Assembly: GCA_024711185.1 (NCBI GenBank)
Contig: JANJTI010000020.1
Coordinates: 1-7,298 of the forward strand
Source of the DNA: Brevundimonas sp.
Lineage (GTDB): Bacteria; Pseudomonadota; Alphaproteobacteria; Caulobacterales; Caulobacteraceae
Direction: 5' to 3'
DNA: 7,298 bases
The translations under genes and the position numbers were made by a program. The number at the start of each line of letters is the position of its first letter. The first letter of the stretch is position 1. Under the pieces are notes generated by a model. It ran no database searches. It worked only from the letters and a program-made list of their open reading frames with translations, and was not told the DNA's origin. Of this stretch, positions 1 to 6,343 are shown in pieces.

Positions 1-1007
1 ACCTGTCGGACAAGGGTCTCGCCGCCATCACCGCGCGGATGACCCCGTCCCAGCTCGCCGTGGCCCTCCGCCACGATCCCGGCGAGCGTCGCCCGGCGCT
101 GTACGGCCTCACGCCCGGATGGGAGAGCCTGACCCTCGCCGGCAGGCCGACCCTCGACCTCGGGGCCAGCGGTCTGGAGGCGATCCGCCTCAACGCCGCG
201 ACCCCCGGTTCGGAGGGTCTCCTGCGCCCCGCCAAACCTTTCGAGTTCCGCCCGACCACGGCCGAGGACCGCCGTCGCGCCCGCCGCTGTCTGGCCCAGG
301 CCATCTACTACGAGGCGGCGCTGGAGCCGACGGAAGGGCAGGAGGCCGTCGCCCAGGTGGTGCTCAACCGCGTCCGCGATCCGAATTACGCGAACACCGT
401 CTGCGGCGTGGTGTTCGAGGGGGCGGAGCGGACCACCGGCTGCCAGTTCAGCTTCACCTGCGACGGCTCGCTGGCGCACGCGCCGGCGCGCTGGGCCTGG
501 GATCGGGCCCAGCGGGTCGCCGACCGCGCCCTCGCGGGCCACGTCGCCAGCCGCGTCGGCACAGCCACCCACTATCACGCCGACTATGTCCGTCCGTGGT
601 GGGCCCCGACCCTGAACAAGCTGACCCAGATCGGGGCGCACATCTTCTACCGCTGGAAAGGGATCTACGGCGAACCCGCCGCCTTCCGTCAGGCCTACGC
701 CGGACGTGAGCCGGTGATCGACGAGGCGCGCTTCGCCCGGCCCCGGCTGCAGCTGGCCGCCGCGGCGGCCGAGGAGGCGAAGGCGGAGGCCGAGGCCGCC
801 GTGCGCACCGTCCAGATCGATGGCCAGACCCGGGTCGTGGGAGTCGCCTCGCTCGGGGGCCGTCGCCAGCCCTCCGCGTCGGACATCGCCGCCATCAATG
901 AGCGGCTGGCGGCCTTCGAGGCCCCGTCTCCCCGTCCTGCGCCGACGGTGGAGGCGCCTGGCGTGGTCTCGATGGAAGTCGAGGAGGTCGGCCGACCCGC
1001 AGCCTGA
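1..1007 (+). CDS. SleB-like cell-wall hydrolase, 5' end outside window
   Basis: The reading frame is open to the left edge (first full codon at 3, reading LSDKGLAAITAR before the first ATG at 39), so the true start probably lies upstream and this is the C-terminal part. Counting from the ATG at 39, residues about 78-212 form a Hydrolase_2/SleB domain. It has the signature CLAQAIYYEA with the presumed catalytic Glu at residue 92, then VAQVVLNRV, GCQFSFTCDG and THYHADYVRPWW. Family members cleave peptidoglycan, as lytic transglycosylase or cortex-lytic type enzymes, during wall remodelling. In a non-sporulating alphaproteobacterium the role would be general murein turnover. Residues about 238-258 form an Ala/Glu-rich, probably helical linker, followed by a low-complexity Pro/Val tail of unknown role. 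The signal peptide or membrane anchor expected of this family is not visible, being upstream. The domain call is secure; the exact cleavage chemistry is not. Confidence 0.88.
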   Translation, partial: LSDKGLAAITARMTPSQLAVALRHDPGERRPALYGLTPGWESLTLAGRPTLDLGASGLEAIRLNAATPGSEGLLRPAKPFEFRPTTAEDRRRARRCLAQAIYYEAALEPTEGQEAVAQVVLNRVRDPNYANTVCGVVFEGAERTTGCQFSFTCDGSLAHAPARWAWDRAQRVADRALAGHVASRVGTATHYHADYVRPWWAPTLNKLTQIGAHIFYRWKGIYGEPAAFRQAYAGREPVIDEARFARPRLQLAAAAAEEAKAEAEAAVRTVQIDGQTRVVGVASLGGRRQPSASDIAAINERLAAFEAPSPRPAPTVEAPGVVSMEVEEVGRPAA

Positions 1008-1094
1008 TCTTCCGTTCGGATCGCGTGCAACGTCTGGCCAATCTTGGCATTAATGCACCCGGAACGGGCGCGCGGCGCCGCTTGAGGCCTGTGC

Positions 1095-2156
1095 GTGCGA
1101 TATCCCGAGCAGACGACCGCTGAGGACCGGAGCCGCGACCGGCGCGAGGCTCTGGCCGCCATCGCCGACGCCATGCCGCAGATGGTCTGGTCGACCCGAC
1201 CGGACGGCTTCCACGACTACTATAACGCCCGCTGGTACGAGTTCACCGGCGTGCCGGACGGCTCGACCGACGGCGAAGGCTGGAACGACATGTTCCATCC
1301 CGAAGACCAGGAGCGCGCCTGGGCGCGCTGGCGACATTCGCTGAAGACCGGCGAGCCCTACGAGATCGAATACCGCCTGCGCCGCCACGACGGCGTCTAC
1401 CGCTGGACCCTGGGCCGGGCCATGCCCCTGCGCAACGAGGCGGGAGAGATCGTCCGCTGGTACGGCACCTGCACCGACATCGACGACCTGAAGCGGATGG
1501 AGCAGGCCAAGGAGCTGCTCAGCCAGGAGCTCAGCCATCGCATCAAGAACATCTTCGCGGTGGTCTCGGCCCTGATCGCCCTGTCGGCCCGCCGCTTCCC
1601 CGAGGCGAAGGACTTCGCGGCCGCTGTCCGGACCCGCATCAACGCTCTCGCCCGCGCCCACGAGTTCGTGCGGCCGCATACGGAGTCCTCGCGCCCCACC
1701 GTGGGCTCGATGACCCTGCACGCCTTTCTCAGCGACCTGTTCAAGGCCTATGCCGGGCCCGACGGGGCCGCGCGGGTGCGCCTCACCGGCGACGACGCCA
1801 GCTTCGACGACCAGGCGGCGACCTCGGTCGCCCTGCTGTTCCATGAACTGGCCACCAACGCCGCGAAGTACGGGGCCCTTTCGACCGAAGGCGGCTGGGT
1901 CGATCTCGACACGCGCCGCACGGACGACCGCTTCGTGCTCAGCTGGACCGAGAATGGCGGCCCGCCGCTCGCGGGCGAGCCCGAGCGGGCAGGGTTCGGC
2001 GCCTCGCTGGCGACGCTGTCCGTGGAAGGCCAGCTGGGCGGCCGTCTGACCCGCACCTGGGTGCGAGAGGGGCTGCGCGTCGTCGCCGACCTGCCCGCCA
2101 CCGCCCTGGCCCGCCGGCGGGCGGCGCTAAATGTCGCATCCATGACATCCGGCTGA
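1095..2156 (+). CDS. Soluble PAS-HWE family sensor histidine kinase
   Basis: This is a 353-residue cytoplasmic kinase with no membrane segment. Residues about 20-135 are a PAS_3-type sensor domain with its PAC end (VRWYGTCTDIDDLKRME). The dimerisation/phosphoacceptor box LSHRIKNIFAVV places the phosphorylated His at residue 148. The ATP-binding region carries the HWE-family marks: His250 in the N-box LLFHELATNAAKYGAL with Asn255, and Trp284/Glu286 in SWTENGG. The start is GTG at 1095: an in-frame TGA at 1083 prevents any earlier start, and GAGG at 1084-1087 sits 7 bases upstream. The kinase should autophosphorylate on His148 and pass phosphate to a receiver; the response regulator 86 bp downstream is the obvious candidate. 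PAS-HWE plus a lone receiver resembles Caulobacter LovK-LovR, but the flavin-binding NCRFLQ motif of LOV domains is absent, so the ligand is unknown. Confidence 0.93.
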   Translation: MRYPEQTTAEDRSRDRREALAAIADAMPQMVWSTRPDGFHDYYNARWYEFTGVPDGSTDGEGWNDMFHPEDQERAWARWRHSLKTGEPYEIEYRLRRHDGVYRWTLGRAMPLRNEAGEIVRWYGTCTDIDDLKRMEQAKELLSQELSHRIKNIFAVVSALIALSARRFPEAKDFAAAVRTRINALARAHEFVRPHTESSRPTVGSMTLHAFLSDLFKAYAGPDGAARVRLTGDDASFDDQAATSVALLFHELATNAAKYGALSTEGGWVDLDTRRTDDRFVLSWTENGGPPLAGEPERAGFGASLATLSVEGQLGGRLTRTWVREGLRVVADLPATALARRRAALNVASMTSG

Positions 2157-2161
2157 AACCC

Positions 2162-2181
2162 TGAACGAAACCGGGCGTTCA
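2162..2181. repeat. 6-bp inverted repeat between kinase and response regulator
   Basis: TGAACG at 2162-2167 and CGTTCA at 2176-2181 are perfect reverse complements separated by 8 bases, starting 6 bases after the kinase stop. No T-run follows, so it is not a canonical intrinsic terminator. It could be an attenuating RNA hairpin between the two genes or a small operator. A 6-bp dyad could also occur by chance. Confidence 0.35.
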
Positions 2182-2242
2182 TCTCCGGCGCCGTAGTGCG
2201 TTCTCAAGCGAAACTGACACCTCCCCTGCCGTCTCTTCTCGA

Positions 2243-2650
2243 ATGACCGCCCGCATCCTCATCGTCGAAGACGAAGCCCTCGTCGCCATGGAGCTCCGCT
2301 TCGTGCTGGAGGATCTCGGCCACCAGGTGGTCGGGATCGCCGCCGACGCGCGCACGGCGCGCAACCTGGTGCGCGAGGCCGAAGTCGATCTGGCGCTGGT
2401 CGACATCCACCTGTCCGACGGTCCCACAGGCATCGAGCTGGGACGCGAGCTGGGGCAGGAGATCGGCGTCACCGTCCTTTTCATGACCGCCAATCCGGGC
2501 ATGGTCCGCCAGGGGGTCGCCGGGACCATCGGGGTGCTCTCCAAGCCCACGGACGAGCGCGCCGTGCAGACGGCCGTGGACTACGCCCTGAGGCGGCGCA
2601 AAGGCCAGCCGGTGCAGTACGCGCCGCCGCAGCTTCAGCTGTTCGGCTAG
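2243..2650 (+). CDS. Single-domain (CheY-like) response regulator
   Basis: This 135-residue protein is almost entirely one receiver domain. It begins RILIVEDEALVAMEL, giving the Mg-binding acidic pair Glu9/Asp10. The phosphoacceptor is Asp54 (LALVDIHL), the switch Thr is Thr82 (LFMTANPG) and the conserved Lys is Lys101 (LSKP). A short polar tail rich in Gln and Pro (residues about 119-135) follows, with no DNA-binding or enzymatic output domain. Such regulators act by protein contact or as phosphate sinks and shuttles. Its position 86 bp after the HWE kinase on the same strand suggests the two are partners, possibly co-transcribed. The ATG at 2243 fits the start of the receiver fold, but the preceding bases are pyrimidine-rich and show no Shine-Dalgarno. 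It is not a PhyR, because the N-terminal sigma-like domain is missing. Confidence 0.93.
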   Translation: MTARILIVEDEALVAMELRFVLEDLGHQVVGIAADARTARNLVREAEVDLALVDIHLSDGPTGIELGRELGQEIGVTVLFMTANPGMVRQGVAGTIGVLSKPTDERAVQTAVDYALRRRKGQPVQYAPPQLQLFG

Positions 2651-2657
2651 GCCGAAC
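2641..2657. terminator. Hairpin at the convergent response regulator/trxB junction
   Basis: GTTCGGC (2641-2647) and GCCGAAC (2651-2657) are perfect 7-bp reverse complements flanking TAG at 2648-2650, the stop codon of the response regulator. The trxB stop lies 3 bases further on at 2660-2662. Because it is symmetric, the hairpin would form in transcripts from either strand, which suits a shared 3'-end element for two converging genes. Neither side has a U-tract, so intrinsic termination would be inefficient. It may instead mark or protect the 3' ends, with Rho completing termination. The 3-base loop is tight; opening one base pair gives a more usual 5-base loop. Confidence 0.5.
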
Positions 2658-2659
2658 CC

Positions 2660-3667
2660 CTACCAGGCCCCGATCTTCTCCGCCTCCTTGTGCGGGATCG
2701 GGTGGCCCTCGGCCTTGTGGTCCTGCTCGGCGAGGAAGCGCACCGCTTCCAGCGCCGCCATGCAGCCCATGCCGGCGGCCGTGACCGCCTGACGATAGAC
2801 GTCGTCGGTCACATCGCCGGCGGCCCAGACGCCCTCGATGGCCGTCGCCGCCGTGCCGGGCCTGACCACCAGATAGCCGCCGGCCTTGGTCTCGAGCTGG
2901 CCGGCGAACAGTTCCGACGAGGGCGCGTGGCCGATGGCGATGAACACCCCGTCGGCCGCGATCTCGCGGGTCTCGCCGGTCTTGACGTTCTTCAGTCGGG
3001 CGCCGGTGACGGTCAGGCCGCCGTCGGTCTCGGCGCCCAGCACCTCGTCGATGGCCGAGTCCCAGATCACCTCGACCTTGGGGTTGGCGAACAGGCGGTC
3101 CTGCAGGATGCGCTCGGCGCGGAACTCGTCGCGGCGGTGCACGACGGTCACCTTCGAGGCGAAATTGGTCAGGAACAGCGCCTCCTCGACGGCGGTGTTG
3201 CCGCCGCCGACCACGATCACCTCCTTGCCGCGGAAGAAGAAGCCGTCGCAGGTGGCGCAGGCCGAGACGCCGAAGCCCTGGTACTTGGCCTCGCTCTCCA
3301 GCCCCAGCCACTTGGCCTGGGCGCCGGTGGAGATGATCACCGTCTCGGCCAGCATCTCCGTACCGCTGTCGAGCGTCAGCCGGAACGGCCGCTGCGACAG
3401 GTCGGCCTTGACCACGATGTCGTGGATCACCTCGGTCCCGACGTGCTCGGCCTGCTTCTGCATCTGCTCCATCAGCCAGGGACCCTGGATGACGTCGGCG
3501 AAGCCCGGATAGTTCTCCACGTCGGTGGTGATGGTCAGCTGACCGCCCGGCTGCAGGCCGGCGATGACCACCGGGTTCAGCATGGCGCGGGCGGCGTAGA
3601 TGGCGGCGGTCCAGCCGGCGGGGCCGGACCCGATGATAGCGACGCGGACGGTTCTCGGAGTGCTCAT
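2660..3667 (-). CDS. trxB: Thioredoxin-disulfide reductase
   Basis: This 335-residue flavoenzyme transfers electrons from NADPH through FAD and a redox-active disulfide to thioredoxin in the cytoplasm. Residues 13-18 (GSGPAG) are the FAD dinucleotide-binding loop. The active-site pair is Cys137/Cys140 in ACATCDG. Residues 154-159 (GGGNTA) bind NADPH, with HRRDEFRA at 177-184 contacting the 2'-phosphate. GVWAAGDVTDD followed by YRQAVTAAGMGC near residues 285-305 is the C-terminal FAD-binding motif. Domain order FAD-NADPH-FAD and length match low-molecular-weight TrxB. The ATG at 3665-3667 directly precedes the usual N-terminus. Its only Shine-Dalgarno candidate, a weak AGG at 3672-3674, lies inside a strong hairpin that ends one base before the start. 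The gene is last of the minus-strand run, separated from the ELM1-like gene by 121 bp holding a REP-like element, so it probably has its own promoter. Confidence 0.97.
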   Translation of the reverse strand: MSTPRTVRVAIIGSGPAGWTAAIYAARAMLNPVVIAGLQPGGQLTITTDVENYPGFADVIQGPWLMEQMQKQAEHVGTEVIHDIVVKADLSQRPFRLTLDSGTEMLAETVIISTGAQAKWLGLESEAKYQGFGVSACATCDGFFFRGKEVIVVGGGNTAVEEALFLTNFASKVTVVHRRDEFRAERILQDRLFANPKVEVIWDSAIDEVLGAETDGGLTVTGARLKNVKTGETREIAADGVFIAIGHAPSSELFAGQLETKAGGYLVVRPGTAATAIEGVWAAGDVTDDVYRQAVTAAGMGCMAALEAVRFLAEQDHKAEGHPIPHKEAEKIGAW

Positions 3668-3668
3668 G

Positions 3669-3684
3669 GCGCCTATCTAGGCGC
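3669..3684 (-). promoter_or_regulatory. Perfect hairpin one base upstream of the trxB start
   Basis: GCGCCTA and TAGGCGC are perfect 7-bp arms with a 2-base centre, realistically a 6-bp stem with a 4-base loop in RNA. The element ends one base before the trxB ATG. It buries the only AGG that could act as a ribosome-binding site, so it could limit translation or melt under stress. As DNA it could instead be an operator. The CTAGAT on the minus strand within it also partly resembles a caulobacterial -10 box, which would give a nearly leaderless mRNA; no matching -35 is evident. The dyad is certain, its role is inferred. Confidence 0.45.
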
Positions 3685-3728
3685 TGATTCCCGCCGGTGC
3701 GAGACGGCCAGGCGCGCCAAGTCACATA

Positions 3729-3780
3729 TCCCTCCCCTTCAGGGGAGGGGGGTCGGCGCGAAGCGACGACCGGGTGGGGT
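3729..3780. repeat. REP-like intergenic palindromic element
   Basis: Two adjacent hairpins are present. The first is CCCTCCCC (3730-3737), loop TTCA, GGGGAGGG (3742-3749). The second is GGTCG (3751-3755) paired with CGACC (3767-3771), enclosing an inner CGC-GAA-GCG. A GGGTGGGG tail follows at 3772-3779. From memory, closely similar CTCCCC-TTCA-GGGGAG units followed by GGCGCGAAGCGACG-like segments recur between genes in Caulobacterales and related alphaproteobacteria; only one copy is visible here. It ends about 9 bases beyond the ELM1-like stop, where the first GC-rich stem could also serve as a 3'-end hairpin for the greA/ELM1-like transcript. Confidence 0.65.
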
Positions 3781-3788
3781 CTCGGGCT

Positions 3789-4793
3789 TCAGCGTATCCG
3801 CCGCTCCATCCGCGTGAGGATTTCCCGCGCCGCCCGATCCGTCTCGGCAAGCGGCTCGTAGCTCCAGCTTTCCAGCGTTCCGGCGAAAGGCCGCGCCGCG
3901 CCGCGCTTGCGCAGGTCCGCGTGCAGCCGGGCGAACTTTCCGGCCGGCTTGAGCGGGATCATCGGCAGGATATGGACCGGCCGGCCCGTCGAGGCGGCCT
4001 CCGCGGCCATGTTGGCGCTGTCCTCGGTGACCAGCACGTGATCGGCGTAGTGCAGGAAGGCGAAGTAGGGGTTTGACCCAGTCCCGTCCCAGATCCACCC
4101 CGGCAGCCGCGACAGGCGCGCCGTCATCGCCGCCTTCGCCGCCTCGGGCGTACGCCGCGAGAAGGTCAGCATCAGCGAGCCGCCGGTCGGCTCCACCGCC
4201 GCGGCGATCCGCTCGGCCAGCGCCGTGGCGTGCGCCTCGGTCAGATCGTGGGCGCGCGACTTCCCGCCGATGAGCACGGCCATGCGGGGCCGGGGCAGAG
4301 CCTCGAGCCGCCCGGCGAAGGCCCCGCCCCCTTCCGCCAGTCGCTCCGGCGTCACCCGATGGGGCGATCCCGTGATCGACAGCACATTCGGCCCCTCGAT
4401 CCCGTCGTGCCGGGGGGCGATCACAAGGTCGAAGTCGCCGGTGCGCCAGCGCGGATCCTGGGTCTGGACGACGAAGGTGCGGCCTTCCGAGCGCCGTTTC
4501 GCAATCAGCGAAAGGGGAAGGGCGGCCCGGCCGGTGGCGATCCACACGTCTGGCCACGCCTCGCCGGCGGCGGGGAAGACCGGATCGGAGGACGGGTCGA
4601 GCATCCATGGCGCCTTCAGCGCCGAGGGCAGCCGGTCGAACGCCTTGCGCCATTTCACGCGGCGAACGGAGATGGTCGCAGACGGCGACAGGCGCTGGAG
4701 GGCTTCCGCCAGCCCCAGCGCCTGGTTCTCCATGCCGATCCGGCCGTCCGAGACGACCCGGATCGAAAGCGGGCCGGGTTGGCCTACTTCCAC
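3789..4793 (-). CDS. ELM1-like (DUF1022) protein, GT-B-like fold
   Basis: This 334-residue protein belongs to the mitochondrial-fission ELM1 family, named after the Arabidopsis protein; the bacterial members lack an established function. Motifs in order: [14 protein letters not shown] (15-28), [10 protein letters not shown] (87-96), VQTQDPR (109-115), LVIAPRHDG (123-131), ITGSPHRV (140-147), [11 protein letters not shown] (174-184), FSRRTP (211-216) and [18 protein letters not shown] (256-273). The last resembles the nucleotide-sugar-binding segment of GT-B glycosyltransferases such as MurG, suggesting an envelope glycosyltransferase-like role, though this is inference. There is no signal peptide or membrane helix. 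The start is GTG at 4793, inside the end of greA (10-base overlap), which implies translational coupling. An AAGG lies 4 bases upstream, a poor spacing. The next in-frame ATG (residue 21) would delete the conserved SDGRIG motif, so GTG is preferred. Confidence 0.87.
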   Translation of the reverse strand: MEVGQPGPLSIRVVSDGRIGMENQALGLAEALQRLSPSATISVRRVKWRKAFDRLPSALKAPWMLDPSSDPVFPAAGEAWPDVWIATGRAALPLSLIAKRRSEGRTFVVQTQDPRWRTGDFDLVIAPRHDGIEGPNVLSITGSPHRVTPERLAEGGGAFAGRLEALPRPRMAVLIGGKSRAHDLTEAHATALAERIAAAVEPTGGSLMLTFSRRTPEAAKAAMTARLSRLPGWIWDGTGSNPYFAFLHYADHVLVTEDSANMAAEAASTGRPVHILPMIPLKPAGKFARLHADLRKRGAARPFAGTLESWSYEPLAETDRAAREILTRMERRIR

Positions 4794-5257
4794 TCGACCT
4801 TGAGGATTTCGTAGGCCTTCACGCCGCCGGGCGTGTTGACCTCGACCACGTCGCCGACCTCCTTGGAGATCAGGGCGCGAGCGATCGGCGAGGAAACGGA
4901 GATCTTGCCCGCCTTCACGTCGGCCTCGTGCTCGCCGACGATCTGGGAGGTGCCTTCCTCTTCCGTGTCCTCGTCCACGACGGTGACGGTGGCGCCGAAC
5001 TTGACGACGTCGCCCGACAGCTTGGTCACGTCGATGACCTGGGCGCGGCTGATCTTGTCCTCGATCTCGGCGATCTGGCCCTCGATCCAGCCCTGACGCT
5101 CCTTGGCCGCGTGATACTCGGCGTTCTCGGACAGGTCGCCGTGCTCGCGGGCCTCGGAAATGGCCGCGATCACGCTCGGCCTTTCGACCGACTTCAATTG
5201 CTTCAGCTGATCGTCGAGGACACGGTAGCCCTCGGCCGTCATCGGCACTTTTTCCAT
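4784..5257 (-). CDS. greA: Transcription elongation factor GreA
   Basis: This 157-residue protein has the length and organisation of GreA. An N-terminal antiparallel coiled coil (about 8-75) enters the RNA polymerase secondary channel. Its tip carries [10 protein letters not shown], with Asp41 and Glu44 as the acidic residues that stimulate cleavage of backtracked RNA. The C-terminal FKBP-like domain (about 83-157) includes [19 protein letters not shown] and [13 protein letters not shown]. It rescues arrested polymerase in the cytoplasm. The ATG at 5255-5257 gives the usual MxxxPMT N-terminus; no strong Shine-Dalgarno is visible. The stop lies inside the ELM1-like gene, so the two are almost certainly co-transcribed. 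A 104-bp gap separates it from the upstream 66-residue gene and could hold its own promoter, but I found no convincing one. Confidence 0.97.
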   Translation of the reverse strand: MEKVPMTAEGYRVLDDQLKQLKSVERPSVIAAISEAREHGDLSENAEYHAAKERQGWIEGQIAEIEDKISRAQVIDVTKLSGDVVKFGATVTVVDEDTEEEGTSQIVGEHEADVKAGKISVSSPIARALISKEVGDVVEVNTPGGVKAYEILKVEWK

Positions 5258-5361
5258 GATGTCGTGAGTTTCTTGTTACGCCCGACTGAAAGACGACTCG
5301 GCACAGGGATCGCTGGGCGCGCGCGACCGGCCCAAGAGGGTAGGGCGCCGCAAGGAAAGGT

Positions 5362-5562
5362 TCAAGGGCGCGAGAGTCGGGCGGGCTTGCGGCCCCGCGT
5401 CCCGACCTGGCGGATCAGGCTCCACGCCAGCCAGGCGACGGCCGCCAGACCCGCCGCCATGAACAGGGTCGACACGAACACGACGCCGGCGGCCATGAAG
5501 GCCAGCAGGAAGGCGACGGCGGCCGCCAGGGCGGCGACGATCTGGATGATCTTCAGGCGCAT
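5362..5562 (-). CDS. Small two-helix membrane protein, unknown function
   Basis: I do not recognise this 66-residue protein. After MRLK, residues about 5-50 are almost continuously hydrophobic, best read as two membrane helices (about 5-25 and 27-50) with a short turn. A basic tail (RGRKPARLSRP) follows, which would lie in the cytoplasm by the positive-inside rule. The hydrophobic pattern is coherent in this frame only, and the gene sits 47 bp after the GST stop on the same strand, so it may be co-transcribed with GST. The ATG is at 5560-5562. The nearest Shine-Dalgarno-like AGGAAA (5582-5587) is 19 bases away, but a 12-bp palindrome lies between them. No function is suggested beyond inner-membrane location. 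Confidence 0.68.
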   Translation of the reverse strand: MRLKIIQIVAALAAAVAFLLAFMAAGVVFVSTLFMAAGLAAVAWLAWSLIRQVGTRGRKPARLSRP

Positions 5563-5564
5563 GT

Positions 5565-5576
5565 GGCGTTAACGCC
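5565..5576 (-). promoter_or_regulatory. 12-bp perfect palindrome between Shine-Dalgarno and start
   Basis: GGCGTTAACGCC is a perfect palindrome 2 bases upstream of the 66-residue gene's ATG. As RNA it can form a 4-bp G/C stem with a UUAA loop. The possible ribosome-binding site AGGAAA (5582-5587) is 19 bases from the start; looping out the 12 bases leaves 7, a normal spacing. As DNA it could bind a dimeric repressor. The palindrome is certain, its role is inferred. Confidence 0.4.
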
Positions 5577-5609
5577 GCGACTTTCCTGCGGTTGCGGGCC
5601 GGCTCGTGT

Positions 5610-6284
5610 TCATTTCGCGGCGGCGTAGGCGTAGTCGCCGCCCCGCTCCAGCGCCCGCCGCCAGGCCGGACGGGCATGGATGCGCTCGAGAAAGGCCCGG
5701 CACCGCGGCCGGTCCTCGCCGAAGCCGATGCGGGCCCCGGCCGCCTCCAGCGGGAAGCTCATCATGATGTCGGCGGCGCTGAAGGTCTCGCCGGCGAACC
5801 AGCCGCCGCGGCCCAGCTCGGCCTCCCACCAGGCGATGTGGTCGGCGATCTGCGGCGCGATCAGGGCGGCGTCGACCTTGCGCGAAATGCCCTTCGCCAC
5901 CGGTCGGAGCAGCATCGGCGTCCGCTTCGGAATCTGGCTGAACACCAGCTTGAGCAGCAGGGGCGTCATCGCCGAACCCTCGGCGTAGTGCATCCAGTAG
6001 GTGAAGCGCCGCGCCTCCGGCGTCCCCGCGGGCGGCCTCAGGCCCGCGTTCGGGAAGGCCTCCAGCAGGTGCTCGATGATGGCTCCCGTCTCGGCGACCA
6101 CCACCCCGTCGTGCTCGATCACCGGCGACTTGCCCAGCGGATGCACCGCCCGCAGCGCCGCCGGCGCCAGCAGGGTCTTCGGATCCCGCTCGTAGCGCCG
6201 GATCTCGTAGGGCGCCCCCAGCTCCTCAAGCAGCCAAAGCACCCGCTGCGAGCGGGAGTCGTTCAGGTGGTGGACGACGATCAT
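5610..6284 (-). CDS. Glutathione S-transferase family protein
   Basis: This 224-residue protein has both GST domains. In the N-terminal thioredoxin-like domain (about 1-80), NDSRSQRVLWLLEEL carries the likely catalytic Ser (10 or 12), GKSPVI holds the cis-Pro54, and ET at 65-66 binds the glutathione gamma-glutamyl group. The helical C-terminal domain (about 90-215) has the N-capping box motif FSAADIMMSF. The pattern resembles Gtt1-type GSTs. The family conjugates glutathione to electrophiles or reduces peroxides in the cytoplasm; the substrate here is unknown. The start is ATG at 6282-6284, chosen because GGAGG (6291-6295) lies 6 bases upstream and the protein then begins exactly at the first beta strand. 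An open frame extends 44 codons further, but that stretch shows no GST-like sequence. It lies 59 bp after the 62-residue gene and is probably in the same transcript. Confidence 0.94.
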   Translation of the reverse strand: MIVVHHLNDSRSQRVLWLLEELGAPYEIRRYERDPKTLLAPAALRAVHPLGKSPVIEHDGVVVAETGAIIEHLLEAFPNAGLRPPAGTPEARRFTYWMHYAEGSAMTPLLLKLVFSQIPKRTPMLLRPVAKGISRKVDAALIAPQIADHIAWWEAELGRGGWFAGETFSAADIMMSFPLEAAGARIGFGEDRPRCRAFLERIHARPAWRRALERGGDYAYAAAK

Positions 6285-6343
6285 GACGGGCCTCCGGTCC
6301 GGGACCCCGTTGTGGAGCGTTGACGCCGCGTCCGTCCAGAGGC

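Noticed and set aside
1035..1056. Overlapping dyads GCCAATCTTGGC and GCATTAATGC, with a sigma-54-like TGGC...TTGGCA, upstream of the kinase.
   Set aside because: The -24/-12 spacing is one base short of the strict sigma-54 requirement, and the two dyads are short and partly overlapping. They are real in sequence, but I cannot support a function.
1061..1094. GGAAC at 1061-1065 as an EcfG -35 for the kinase.
   Set aside because: No CGTT lies 16-17 bases downstream.
1095..1500. LOV-type blue-light sensor in the kinase.
   Set aside because: The NCRFLQ flavin-adduct motif is absent; the domain reads as a generic PAS_3.
2243..2650. PhyR or FATGUY-type response regulator.
   Set aside because: There is no sigma-like N-terminal domain, and the loop after the switch Thr reads FMTANPG rather than FATGY.
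2481..3817. Long open frames opposite or out of frame with trxB.
   Set aside because: They are Arg/Gly/His-rich shadows of a GC-rich gene, without coherent domains; trxB explains the region completely.
5337..5365. TTGAAC and CCTACCCT on the minus strand as a greA promoter.
   Set aside because: The -10 match is poor, the spacing is 15 and it overlaps the end of the 66-residue gene. Too weak to annotate.
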